A DNA stretch of 64,000 nt, from assembly GCF_014522265.1 (NCBI RefSeq), contig NZ_CP017024.1:2888001-2952000 (forward strand), written 5' to 3'. The stretch is from Pseudomonas oryzihabitans. Lineage in GTDB: Bacteria > Pseudomonadota > Gammaproteobacteria > Pseudomonadales > Pseudomonadaceae. The notes under the pieces are model-generated. The model was not told where the DNA came from. It did no database searches and saw nothing but the letters and a program-made list of their open reading frames with translations. This document shows, in pieces, positions 39,802 to 47,919 of this stretch. The position numbers were made by a program, and so were the translations under genes. Position 1 is the first letter of the stretch, and each line of letters starts with the position of its first letter.

Positions 39802-42800
39802 CTAGTAGACGTCCTTCAGATAGCGCTTCTGTTCGCTCATCCCGCGCAGGTACTCGCTGGCGGCCTCGTCGCTGAGATGGCCATGGGTCGCCACCACCTG
39901 GCGCAGGGCCTGGTCGACGTCCTTGGCCATGCGGCTGGCGTCGCCGCAGACATAGACGCGGGCGCCGTCCTGCAGCCAGCGCCAGACGTCGGCACCGCGT
40001 TCGCGCAGCCGATCCTGCACATAGATCTTTTCGGCCTGGTCGCGGGAGAAGGCCAGGCTCAGTTCGTTCAGCAGGCCATCGCGCTGGAAGGCTTCCAGTT
40101 CGTCGCGGTAGTAGAAGTCGTGGGCGGCGTGCTGCTCGCCAAAGAACAGCCAGTTGCGGCCCTGGTCGCCCCGGGTGCGGCGCTCGTGAAGAAAGCCGCG
40201 GAAGGGCGCGATGCCGGTGCCGGGGCCGATCATGATCAGCGGGACGTCGCCCTGGTCCGGCAGGCGGAAATGGCGCGAAGGCTGGATATGCACCTCGGTG
40301 GCGGCCTCGCCCAGGCGGTCGGCGAGAAAGCTGGAGGCCACGCCCTTGCGCTTACCGTAGCGCACCGCCGAGACGGTGAGGTGCACTTGGCCGGCATGGG
40401 CCAGGGGGCTGGAGGCGATGGAGTAGAGGCGCGGCTGCAGGCGCTTGAGGCTGCCGAGCAACTCGCGGGCGTCGTGGCGGGCGGGAAAGCGGGCCAGTAC
40501 ATCGGCCAGTTGCCGGCCCCAGAGCCAGCGCTTGAGTTCGTCCCGGTCGCCCAGCAGGGCGCGGCACTCGGCACTGCCGCTGCGCTCGGCGATCAGCGCC
40601 AGGGTCTCGGGGTTGGGGCGGGCGATCTCGTAGTGTTCGCTCAGCGCCTGGCGCAGCGACAGCTCGCCGACCTTGGCCACGGCGACCGGTTGTTCGCCGT
40701 CCAGTCCGGCGAGGGCGAGGACCTCCTCGACCAGCTCCGGGCAGTTGCGCGCCCTCACGCTCAGGGCGTCGCCAGCCTCGTAGGCCAGCGGTTGCTGGGT
40801 CTCGAAACCGAATAGCCGCACCTCCTTGTTGGACCCGGCACTGTTGAGTCTCTGGTTGATGACCAGCCGCGCGGACACCGCCGTCGGGCGGCTGGTCGTG
40901 GCTGAACTGGCGATAGGCACGTGCTCGGCCTGAGGTGCCAGTTGCGCCTGCAGGGCGGTCAGCCAGGCGTCGGCGCCGTCGAGGCCATCGGCGTCGCAGT
41001 CCAGGCGCGGGCAGAGGCGCCGGGCGCCGAGGTCGGCCAGGCGGGCGTCGAGGCGCTGGCCATGGCCGCAGAATTGCTCGTAGGTGGAATCGCCCAGGGC
41101 CAGCACGGCGTAGTCCAGTTCGGCCAGGGAGGCGTCGAGGCGATTGAGACCCTGCCAGAAGGCCTGGCCATTGTCCGGCGCTTCGCCATCGCCAAAGGTG
41201 CTGCTCACCAGCAGGACGCGACGGGCACCGGTCAGGCGTTCCACGGCATAGGCGGCCATGTCGTGCAGCTCCACGCTGAGACCGGCCTGGCACAGGCGGG
41301 CGACGCAGCGTTCGGCCAGGGCTTCGGCGTTGCCGGTCTGGGAGGCCCAGAGCACCACCAGATCGGCCGGCGCGGTGGAGGCCATGGCCAGGCCGGCGGC
41401 CTGGCGTTCCGGCAGGCGGCTGAACAAGCCGGCGAGGAGGCCGTCGAGCCAGAGGCGGGTGTCGGCGGCCAGCGGCGCCTGGGCCGGCAGGCAGGGCACG
41501 CCCTGGGTCGCGCCGTCGCGCAGACCGTCCATGAAGCCGGCCAGGTAGGTGCGTTCGGCCGCGCTGAACTGGGGCCGTACCGCAGTCGCGACCCCGGTGA
41601 GCTCGGCCAGCCGCGCCAGGGCAGGCAGCCGGGCGCTCTCCCTGACAGGCTCGTCGGCCGGCAGCTGGCGATGGGGAATGGTGGCGACGCGGGTCAGGCG
41701 CACCGCGCAGACCTTGAGTTCCGGTTGCAGCGAGAGCGGATCGACGGCGTCGCTGGTGACGGCGTTGATGGCCAGCTCGCTGCCCTGGACGTCGGCCCAG
41801 TGAAAGGGCGCGAAGCAGTTGCCGGGCTGGACCCGGTCGCTGATGGTCACCGGCAGCACCGCGCGGCCGCGGCGTGAGGTGATCTCCAGGCGGTCGCCCT
41901 GCGCCAGGCCCAGGGCCTCGGCGTCCTGGGGATGCACCTCCACGAAGGGCGCCGGATTGAGGCGGTTCAGGGCGGCGATCTTGCCGGTCTTGGTGAGCGT
42001 ATGCCACTGGTGCTGCAGACGCCCGGTGTTGAGCACGAAGGGGTAGTCGGCATCGGGCAGCTCGGCCGGGTCCAGGTGCGGGCGGGCGAAGAATTGCGCC
42101 TTGCCTCTGGGGGTGGCGAAGTTGAGTGCGGTCGGTTCGCCGGTTTCGTCCAGGCGCAGGGTCTGGCTGCGGCCGTCGTTGCGATAGCGGATCGGCTGGC
42201 GCGGATCGCTCTCTGCGCTGGGGCAGGGCCATTGCAGCGGCGTCTCGCGCAGCCGGGCATGGCTGGCGCCGCGGATGTCGTAGCCGGTCTGGGGGTTGTG
42301 GAATTGCCGGATCTCGTCGAACACCTCGGCGGCCGAGGCGTAGCTGAAGTGTTCGCCATAGCCCAGGGCGCAGGCCACGTCGGCGATGATCCGCCAGTCG
42401 GCGCGGGCCGCGCCGGGCGGGGTGACGGCCTGGGGTGCCAGGGTCAGGTTGCGCTCGGAATTGATCATGACCCCGTCGGCCTCGGCCCAGAGCGCGGCGG
42501 GCAGGAGGATGTCGGCGTAGCTGTTGGTCTCGGTGTCGAGAAAGGCGTCCTGGGTGATCACCAGTTCGGCGGCCTGCAACCCGCGGATGACCGTCTCGCG
42601 ATTGGCCACGCTGGCCACCGGGTTGGTGCAGATGATCCAGCAGGCCTTTACGGTGCCGGCGGCCAGGTCCTCGAACAGGGCGACGGTGCCCTGGCCCAGG
42701 CGGGTATGCAGGGTGCCTTCGGGGATGCCCCAGGCCCGCTCGACGAAGGTGCGGTCGGCGGCGGACAGCAGGCTGCGCTGGCCGGGCAGGCCGGGCCCCA

Positions 42801-43833
42801 TGTAGCCCATCTCGCGCCCGCCCATGGCATTGGGCTGGCCGGTCAGGGAAAAGGGACCGCTGCCGGGGCGGCAGATCTTGCCGGTGGCCAGGTGCAGGTT
42901 GCACAGGGCATTGGTGCTCCAGGTGCCGTGGGTGCTCTGGTTCAGGCCCATGGTCCAGAGGCTGGTCCATTCGCCGGCCTCGCCGATCCAGCGCGCGGCG
43001 GTGCGGATGTCCGCCTCGGTCAGCCCGGTCCCCGCGGCCACCCGTGCCGGACTGTAGTCGGCAAGAAACTCGGGCATGGCCGCCCAACCTTCGGTATGGG
43101 CGGCGATAAAGGCTTCGTCTACATGGCCCTCGGCGTGCAGCAGATGCAGCAGGCCGTTGAGCAGCAGCAGATCGGTGCCCGGACGCAGTTGCAGGAAGAG
43201 ATCGGCCTTCTCGGCGGTGGCGGTGCGCCGCGGATCTATCACGATCAGCTTGGCGCCGCGCTTGACCCGATCCAGCAGCCGCAGAAAGAGGATGGGATGA
43301 CAGTCGGCCATGTTGGCGCCGCTGACCAGGAAGAGGTCGGCGCGATCGAGGTCGTCATAGGAGCCGGGCGGACCGTCGGCGCCGAGGGACAGCTTGTAAC
43401 CGGTGCCGGCACTGGCCATGCACAGGCGGGAATTGGATTCGAGCTGGTTGGTGCCGATGAAACCCCGCGCCAGCTTGCTCGCCAGGTACTGGGCTTCCAG
43501 CGACAGCTGCCCGGACACATAGAAGGCGATGGCGTCGGGTCCGTCGCGGTCGAGGATGGCGCGCAGGCGTTCGGCGGTGGCGGCGATGGCCTGCTCCAGC
43601 CCGGTCTGCACCGGTTCGTGGGAACGGTCGTGGCGGACATAGGCCTGCTCCATGCGTCCGCTGTCCACCAGCGCCTGGTGGCTGGTGCTGCCCTTGGTGC
43701 AGAGCCGACCGCGATTGGCGGGGTGGTCGCGATCGCCGCTGACCTTGGTGATCCGACCGTCTTCCACCTGCATGACGATCCCGCAGCCGACGCCGCAGTA
43801 GGGGCAGACGCTCTTGATGTGGGTAGTGGCCAT
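39802..43833 (-). CDS. Assimilatory nitrate reductase-flavoprotein fusion
   Basis: 1343 residues from the ATG at 43833 (MATTHIKSVC); the reading frame continues upstream through non-coding leader to 44349. Domains: N-terminal [4Fe-4S] with C10, C13, C17 and C45; Mo-bis-MGD catalytic part to about 690; molybdopterin dinucleotide-binding part (T-G-R-L-Q-H-Q-W-H-T) to about 820; flavodoxin-like FMN domain (S-Q-T-G-N-A-E) at about 895-1035; FAD-binding (R-L-Y-S-I-A-S-S-P) and NADPH-binding (I-G-P-G-T-G-I-A-P-F) parts to the end, as in CysJ. It should take electrons from NAD(P)H through FAD, FMN and the cluster to reduce nitrate to nitrite in the cytoplasm. Divergent from nirBD. Such fusions are known in pseudomonads. 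Confidence 0.9.
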   Translation of the reverse strand: MATTHIKSVCPYCGVGCGIVMQVEDGRITKVSGDRDHPANRGRLCTKGSTSHQALVDSGRMEQAYVRHDRSHEPVQTGLEQAIAATAERLRAILDRDGPDAIAFYVSGQLSLEAQYLASKLARGFIGTNQLESNSRLCMASAGTGYKLSLGADGPPGSYDDLDRADLFLVSGANMADCHPILFLRLLDRVKRGAKLIVIDPRRTATAEKADLFLQLRPGTDLLLLNGLLHLLHAEGHVDEAFIAAHTEGWAAMPEFLADYSPARVAAGTGLTEADIRTAARWIGEAGEWTSLWTMGLNQSTHGTWSTNALCNLHLATGKICRPGSGPFSLTGQPNAMGGREMGYMGPGLPGQRSLLSAADRTFVERAWGIPEGTLHTRLGQGTVALFEDLAAGTVKACWIICTNPVASVANRETVIRGLQAAELVITQDAFLDTETNSYADILLPAALWAEADGVMINSERNLTLAPQAVTPPGAARADWRIIADVACALGYGEHFSYASAAEVFDEIRQFHNPQTGYDIRGASHARLRETPLQWPCPSAESDPRQPIRYRNDGRSQTLRLDETGEPTALNFATPRGKAQFFARPHLDPAELPDADYPFVLNTGRLQHQWHTLTKTGKIAALNRLNPAPFVEVHPQDAEALGLAQGDRLEITSRRGRAVLPVTISDRVQPGNCFAPFHWADVQGSELAINAVTSDAVDPLSLQPELKVCAVRLTRVATIPHRQLPADEPVRESARLPALARLAELTGVATAVRPQFSAAERTYLAGFMDGLRDGATQGVPCLPAQAPLAADTRLWLDGLLAGLFSRLPERQAAGLAMASTAPADLVVLWASQTGNAEALAERCVARLCQAGLSVELHDMAAYAVERLTGARRVLLVSSTFGDGEAPDNGQAFWQGLNRLDASLAELDYAVLALGDSTYEQFCGHGQRLDARLADLGARRLCPRLDCDADGLDGADAWLTALQAQLAPQAEHVPIASSATTSRPTAVSARLVINQRLNSAGSNKEVRLFGFETQQPLAYEAGDALSVRARNCPELVEEVLALAGLDGEQPVAVAKVGELSLRQALSEHYEIARPNPETLALIAERSGSAECRALLGDRDELKRWLWGRQLADVLARFPARHDARELLGSLKRLQPRLYSIASSPLAHAGQVHLTVSAVRYGKRKGVASSFLADRLGEAATEVHIQPSRHFRLPDQGDVPLIMIGPGTGIAPFRGFLHERRTRGDQGRNWLFFGEQHAAHDFYYRDELEAFQRDGLLNELSLAFSRDQAEKIYVQDRLRERGADVWRWLQDGARVYVCGDASRMAKDVDQALRQVVATHGHLSDEAASEYLRGMSEQKRYLKDVY

Positions 43834-43863
43834 GGCAAGGATCCTTCGAAAACCAGAAAGCGA

Positions 43864-43944
43864 AAAGGCGCCGGTCGCGCTCCCCGGAGGGAGGCGAACA
43901 CGGCGCCTTTGTCGTGAAAGGAAGCGATCGGCGTTGACCGCTCC
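43864..43944 (-). promoter_or_regulatory. Antitermination leader (ANTAR/NasT type) of the nitrate reductase fusion gene
   Basis: In transcript order on the minus strand: hairpin P1 (arms 43936-43944 and 43921-43929, nine pairs with two G-T wobbles, hexaloop AACGCC); hairpin P2 (arms 43911-43916 and 43899-43904, five of six paired, hexaloop AAAGGC); and a terminator (9-bp arms aaaggcgcc at 43902-43910 and 43864-43872, then TTTT). P2 and the terminator use the same bases and exclude each other. Both hexaloops have A1 and G4, the positions recognised by ANTAR proteins such as NasT and NasR. The gene starts about 30 nt later. Confidence 0.75.
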
Positions 43945-43957
43945 ATGCTGAAGATTT

Positions 43958-43973
43958 AGCAAGGCTCGCGCCA
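43958..43973 (-). promoter_or_regulatory. Sigma-54 promoter of the nitrate reductase fusion gene
   Basis: TGGCGC-GAGCC-TTGCT on the minus strand (consensus TGGCAC-N5-TTGCW), GG and GC ten bases apart. The expected transcription start, about 12 nt further, lies just before hairpin P1 of the leader. Confidence 0.7.
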
Positions 43974-44093
43974 GCTTGGCCCGGCGCGCGCGGGGGCGCA
44001 TTCCTACTGCTCTGGCGGGGTGCCGGTGGCGCTGGCCGAGGCCACGGCGGTGGGGGTCGCGATGCGCCGTGACGGGGCAGGCCGGCCCGCTCT

Positions 44094-44110
44094 TGCACCG
44101 TTGTGGTTCT
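44094..44110. promoter_or_regulatory. NtrC-like site in the nitrate/nitrite divergon
   Basis: TGCACC-gttgt-GGTTCT, ten of twelve positions matching TGCACC-N5-GGTGCA. It lies about 100 bp upstream of the nirB -24 box and about 120 bp upstream of the one for the nitrate reductase, so one site could serve both. Only one good match was found. Confidence 0.45.
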
Positions 44111-44199
44111 GCTCGGCGGGCGTTCGGACAGCCTCCGGCAAGCCACTCGGCAGGCCGCAGCCCGCGCCAGCGGCGGATCTTCGGGCGATCAGGCGGAAC

Positions 44200-44215
44200 T
44201 GGCACAGCCGATGCA
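44200..44215 (+). promoter_or_regulatory. Sigma-54 promoter of nirBD
   Basis: TGGCAC-AGCCG-ATGCA, perfect at -24 and one base off TTGCA at -12, GG/GC spacing of ten. The start would be at about 44226, 25 nt before hairpin P1 of the leader. Confidence 0.8.
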
Positions 44216-44250
44216 AAAGCCCTGACAGACCCGCACATTCGGGTCGCCCG

Positions 44251-44369
44251 GTCGATCAACGGCGATCGACAGCCACCGCAGGCGACGGGCATGGAGCAGA
44301 GCCAAGGGCTCCTCCCTACCAGAACAGGCAAAGGCGCCTGAGACCGCAAGGTTTCAGGCGCCTTTTTAT
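44251..44369 (+). promoter_or_regulatory. Antitermination leader (ANTAR/NasT type) of nirBD
   Basis: P1: perfect 7-bp stem gtcgatc (44251-44257) / gatcgac (44264-44270) with hexaloop AACGGC. A linker of 53 nt includes a GC-rich hairpin at 44292-44314. P2: caggc (44324-44328) / gcctg (44335-44339) with hexaloop AAAGGC. Terminator: aggcgcctga (44331-44340) with tcaggcgcct (44353-44362), extended by four more pairs to a GCAA tetraloop, then TTTTTATTT. P2 and the terminator share bases 44331-44339, so binding by an ANTAR protein would block termination. Both loops carry A1 and G4. nirB starts 45 nt after the T-run. Confidence 0.82.
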
Positions 44370-44414
44370 TTGCCGCGAATCAACCTGATTGGCCTCGGCC
44401 GGGGGATAGCCTCC

Positions 44415-46964
44415 ATGAACAGCATCGTGACCCGCAAAGAACGCCTGATCGTCGTCGGCAACGGCATGGTCGGCCATCACCTCGTCGAGCAGCTGCTGGC
44501 GGCCGGCGCCCTGGACCACTACGAGATCCATGTCTTCGGCGAAGAGCGTCAGCGCGCCTATGACCGGGTCCATCTCTCCGAGTACTTCGCCGGTCGCGAC
44601 GCCGAATCCCTGGCCATGAGCGAAGCCGGCCTCTATGCCGTGCCCGGCCTGGTGCTGCACCTGGGCTGCGCGGTGACCGCCATCGACCGCGAGCAGCGCG
44701 AGGTACTGACGCCCGAGGGTGCCTTTGGCTACGACCGCCTGGTACTGGCCACCGGCTCCTATCCCTTCGTGCCGCCCATCGAGGGCGCCGAAGGCGACTC
44801 GCGCCTGGTCTATCGCACCCTGGACGACCTGGACACCATCCGCCTGGCCGCCGCCAGGGCGCGCCGCGGCGTGGTGGTGGGCGGCGGCCTGCTCGGCCTG
44901 GAAGCGGCCAATGCGCTGAAATCCCTGGGTCTGGAGGCCCATGTGGTGGAATTCGCCCCGCGGCTGATGCCGGTGCAGCTGGATGACCTCGGCGGCGCCG
45001 CGCTCAGGCAGCGCATCGAGGACCTGGGCGTGGGCGTGCATCTGTCCAAGGCCACCCAGAACATCACCGCCGGCAGCGAGTATCGCTACCGCATGAACTT
45101 CGCCGGCGAGGATTTCCTCGAGACCGACCTGATCCTGTTTTCCGCCGGCATCCGGCCCCAGGACGCCCTGGCCCGCAACTGCGGCCTGGAACTCGGCGCC
45201 CGCGGCGGGGTGGCGGTGGACAACGGCTGCCTGACCAGCGATCCCTTCATCCATGCCATCGGCGAATGCGCCGCCTGGAACGGCAGCATCTTCGGCTTGG
45301 TCGCCCCGGGCTACCAGATGGCGCGCCTGGTGGCCGCCACCCTCTGCCATGGCCAGGCCACGCCCTTCACCGGCGCCGACATGTCCACCAAGCTCAAGCT
45401 GCTGGGCGTGGACGTGGGCTCCATCGGCGATGCCCACGGCGCCACCCCCGGGGCGCGCAGCTATCGCTACATCGACGAAGCCAGCGCCAGCTACCGCCGC
45501 CTGGTGGTCTCCGCCGACGGCAAGCACGTCCTCGGCGCCGTGCTGGTGGGCGACAACAGCTACTACGACACCCTGCTGCAATACGCCCAGAACGGCATCC
45601 CGCTGCCCCAGGATCCGGCCAGCCTGATCATGCCGGTGGGCGAGGGCGCCCCGACCCTGGGCGCCGATGCCCTGCCGGCCACAGCGACCCTCTGCTCCTG
45701 CCACAACGTCACCAAGGGCGCGGTCTGCGCCGCCATCGACGCCGGCTGCACCGACCTCGCCGGCATCAAGAGCTGCACCAAGGCCGCCACCGGTTGCGGC
45801 GGCTGCGCGGCACTGGTCAAGCAGGTGTTCGAGCACGAGCTGATCGCCCGCGGCGTCGAGGTCGACAAGAGTCTCTGCGAACACTTCGCCCACACCCGCC
45901 AGGAGCTCTATCACCTGGTGCGGGTTGAAGGCATCCAGAGTTTCGACGAGCTCCTGGCGCGCCACGGCCGCGGCCAGCATGGTTGCGACATCTGCAAGCC
46001 GGCGGTAGCCAACGTCCTGGCCTCCTGTTGGAACGCCCCCATTACCGATCCGCACCTGGTGCCGCTGCAGGACACCAACGACACCTTCATGGCCAACATG
46101 CAGAAGAACGGTACCTATTCGGTGGTACCGCGCATCCCGGGCGGCGAGATCAGCCCGGAAGGCCTGATCGCCATCGGCCAGGTGGCGAAGAAATACGATC
46201 TCTACACCAAGATCACCGGCGGCCAGCGCATCGACCTCTTTGGCGCCCAGTTGCACGAGCTGCCGGACATCTGGGGCGAGCTGATCGCCGCCGGCTTCGA
46301 GACCGGTCATGCCTACGGCAAGTCCACCCGCACGGTGAAGAGCTGCGTGGGCAGTACCTGGTGCCGCTACGGGGTGCAGGACAGCGTCAAGATGGCGCTG
46401 GACATCGAGCACCGCTACAAGGGCCTGCGCGCGCCCCACAAGCTCAAGTTCGCCGTCAGCGGCTGCACCCGCGAATGCGCCGAGGCGCAAAGCAAGGACA
46501 TCGGCGTGATCGCCACCGAGAACGGCTGGAATCTCTATGTCTGCGGCAATGGCGGCATGCGCCCGCGCCACGCCGAGCTGTTCGCCACCGACCTGGATGA
46601 CGAAACCCTGATCCGCTACATCGACCGGCTGCTGATGTTCTACATCCGCACCGCCGACCGTCTGCAGCGCACCTCGGTGTGGCGCGAGTCGCTGGAGGGC
46701 GGGCTGGACTACCTCAAGCAGGTGATCATCGAGGACAGCCTGGGCCTGGGCGCCGAACTGGAAGCCCAGATGCAGCTGGTGGTAGATCGCTACGAATGCG
46801 AATGGGCCAACGCCCTGAACGATCCCGACAAGCTCAAGCGCTTCCGTACCTTCGTCAACCAGCGCGGCAACGACCCGGACATCCACTTCGTCAAGGAGCG
46901 CGGCCAGCGCCGGCCGGCGCGTCACCACGAACTTCAGCTCATCACCGTTACCGAGGAGGCTTGA
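44415..46964 (+). CDS. nirB: Assimilatory NADH-nitrite reductase large subunit NirB
   Basis: 849 residues from the ATG at 44415. FAD/NADH-binding part first (I-V-V-G-N-G-M-V-G-H-H at about 12; second Rossmann V-V-V-G-G-G-L-L-G-L-E-A at about 155), then a BFD-like [2Fe-2S] domain (C-S-C-H-N-V-T and C-T-K-A-A-T-G-C-G-G-C), then the nitrite/sulfite reductase domain with the siroheme-[4Fe-4S] ligands in S-C-V-G-S-T-W-C-R-Y-G and S-G-C-T-R-E-C. It reduces nitrite to ammonium with NADH in the cytoplasm together with NirD. Stop is 2 bp before the nirD start. Confidence 0.95.
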   Translation: MNSIVTRKERLIVVGNGMVGHHLVEQLLAAGALDHYEIHVFGEERQRAYDRVHLSEYFAGRDAESLAMSEAGLYAVPGLVLHLGCAVTAIDREQREVLTPEGAFGYDRLVLATGSYPFVPPIEGAEGDSRLVYRTLDDLDTIRLAAARARRGVVVGGGLLGLEAANALKSLGLEAHVVEFAPRLMPVQLDDLGGAALRQRIEDLGVGVHLSKATQNITAGSEYRYRMNFAGEDFLETDLILFSAGIRPQDALARNCGLELGARGGVAVDNGCLTSDPFIHAIGECAAWNGSIFGLVAPGYQMARLVAATLCHGQATPFTGADMSTKLKLLGVDVGSIGDAHGATPGARSYRYIDEASASYRRLVVSADGKHVLGAVLVGDNSYYDTLLQYAQNGIPLPQDPASLIMPVGEGAPTLGADALPATATLCSCHNVTKGAVCAAIDAGCTDLAGIKSCTKAATGCGGCAALVKQVFEHELIARGVEVDKSLCEHFAHTRQELYHLVRVEGIQSFDELLARHGRGQHGCDICKPAVANVLASCWNAPITDPHLVPLQDTNDTFMANMQKNGTYSVVPRIPGGEISPEGLIAIGQVAKKYDLYTKITGGQRIDLFGAQLHELPDIWGELIAAGFETGHAYGKSTRTVKSCVGSTWCRYGVQDSVKMALDIEHRYKGLRAPHKLKFAVSGCTRECAEAQSKDIGVIATENGWNLYVCGNGGMRPRHAELFATDLDDETLIRYIDRLLMFYIRTADRLQRTSVWRESLEGGLDYLKQVIIEDSLGLGAELEAQMQLVVDRYECEWANALNDPDKLKRFRTFVNQRGNDPDIHFVKERGQRRPARHHELQLITVTEEA

Positions 46965-46966
46965 CC

Positions 46967-47323
46967 ATGACTCAGACCAATACCGCCCGCGCCCTGGAGC
47001 CCCGCTGGCAACCCCTGTGCAGCCTGGCCGACCTGGTGCCCCAGTCCGGCGTGGTGGCCCTGCACGAGGGTGAGCAGGTAGCGCTGTTCTACCTGCCGGA
47101 AACCGCGCAGAAGGTCTTTGCCGTGGGCAATCGCGATCCCAAGTCCGGCGCCAACGTCATCGGCCGCGGCATCGTCGGCCAACTGGGCGCGGATCTGGTG
47201 ATCGCCTCGCCGCTGTACAAGCAGCACTTCCGGCTGGCGGACGGCGGCTGCCTGGAGTATCCCGAGCAGGCCCTGCCCACCTGGACGGTGCGGCTGAATG
47301 GCGAGCGAGTGGAGATCGCCTGA
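46967..47323 (+). CDS. nirD: Nitrite reductase small subunit NirD
   Basis: 118 residues, GAGGAGG before the ATG at 46967. Rieske-fold domain without the Rieske cysteine/histidine ligands, as expected for NirD: W-Q-P-L-C-S-L-A-D-L-V, R-D-P-K-S-G-A-N-V-I-G-R-G-I-V, L-A-S/I-A-S-P-L-Y-K-Q-H-F and P-T-W-T-V. It supports NirB in assimilation of nitrite. End of the operon; two repeat units follow. Confidence 0.93.
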   Translation: MTQTNTARALEPRWQPLCSLADLVPQSGVVALHEGEQVALFYLPETAQKVFAVGNRDPKSGANVIGRGIVGQLGADLVIASPLYKQHFRLADGGCLEYPEQALPTWTVRLNGERVEIA

Positions 47324-47333
47324 GGCGGCTTGG

Positions 47334-47546
47334 CCCTCACCCCAACCCGCTCCCGGAGGGAGAGGGGCGGTCCGGAGTGGGGCGGGCTTCGCACGTAGCC
47401 TGGACAACGGCGCAGCCTTGTCCGGGAATAGCTGACGCAATACCAAGTGACCCTCACCCCAACCCTCTGCCGGAGGGAGAGAGGACGGTCCGGAGCGGGG
47501 CGGGGCTTCGCGCGTAGCCTGGACAACGGCGCCGGCTTGTCCGGGT
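47334..47546. repeat. Two tandem intergenic repeat units after nirD
   Basis: Units start at 47334 and 47451, each about 95 bp, separated by a 23-bp non-repeat. Core: ccctcaccccaaccc-tcccggagggagag, then cggtccggagtggggcgggcttcgcacgtagcctggacaacggcgc-gccttgtccgg. The ccctcaccccaaccc...gggagag core is the reverse complement of the core in the array at 27912-28438, so the two arrays share part of their sequence in opposite orientation. The rest of the 382-bp gap (47547-47705) shows nothing but the ribosome-binding site of the next gene. Confidence 0.7.
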
Positions 47547-47705
47547 TCCCCGCCGAATACCGCTATCCCCATTGTTGCAGCTGCCGCAGTGCAGCTTTGC
47601 GCAATCGGGACCTGCGCCGGGCGGCGAAATGACTGCCGGGGGACGATACTCAAGGAGCGGGGACGCTGTCTGCCGATCCTGGTCATCGTCCCGCCGGAGG
47701 TCACC

Positions 47706-47915
47706 ATGCGCCTGACAAGAACAATTCGCTCCGCGCTGTTCATCGCCCTGCTCTCGGCCCTGGCCGCTATCGCCCTGTTGGAGGGCTGGCGCGCGCAACC
47801 GGTGGGCGAACTCACCCTGCGCGCCGATCCGGTCTGTACCCACGGATATGCACCCTATGGCTGCTATCCGGTTCCGGCCCGAGGCGGCGATCTGGGGTGG
47901 CTGGAGCGCCTCTAG
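47706..47915 (+). CDS. Small protein with N-terminal signal/anchor
   Basis: 69 residues, ATG at 47706 with GGAGG 6 nt upstream. Residues 8-27 are hydrophobic (signal peptide or membrane anchor). The mature part is short and contains two cysteines in D-P-V-C-T-H-G-Y-A-P-Y-G-C-Y-P-V-P, an unusual Tyr/Pro/Cys cluster that could form a disulfide. No family recognised. It is tail-to-tail with the CHASE4 paralogue, 4 bp apart. Confidence 0.55.
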   Translation: MRLTRTIRSALFIALLSALAAIALLEGWRAQPVGELTLRADPVCTHGYAPYGCYPVPARGGDLGWLERL

Positions 47916-47919
47916 GTCG

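Noticed and set aside
43834-44349. Upstream extension of the nitrate reductase frame to 44349
   Set aside because: It runs through the sigma-54 promoter and the antitermination leader, and the ATG at 43833 starts exactly at the [4Fe-4S] domain.
44316-46928. Long open frame (870 codons) on the minus strand opposite nirB
   Set aside because: It is antisense to a gene with full NirB motifs, and its translation (A/G/H/Q/V-rich, low complexity) is the usual mirror of a high-GC gene.
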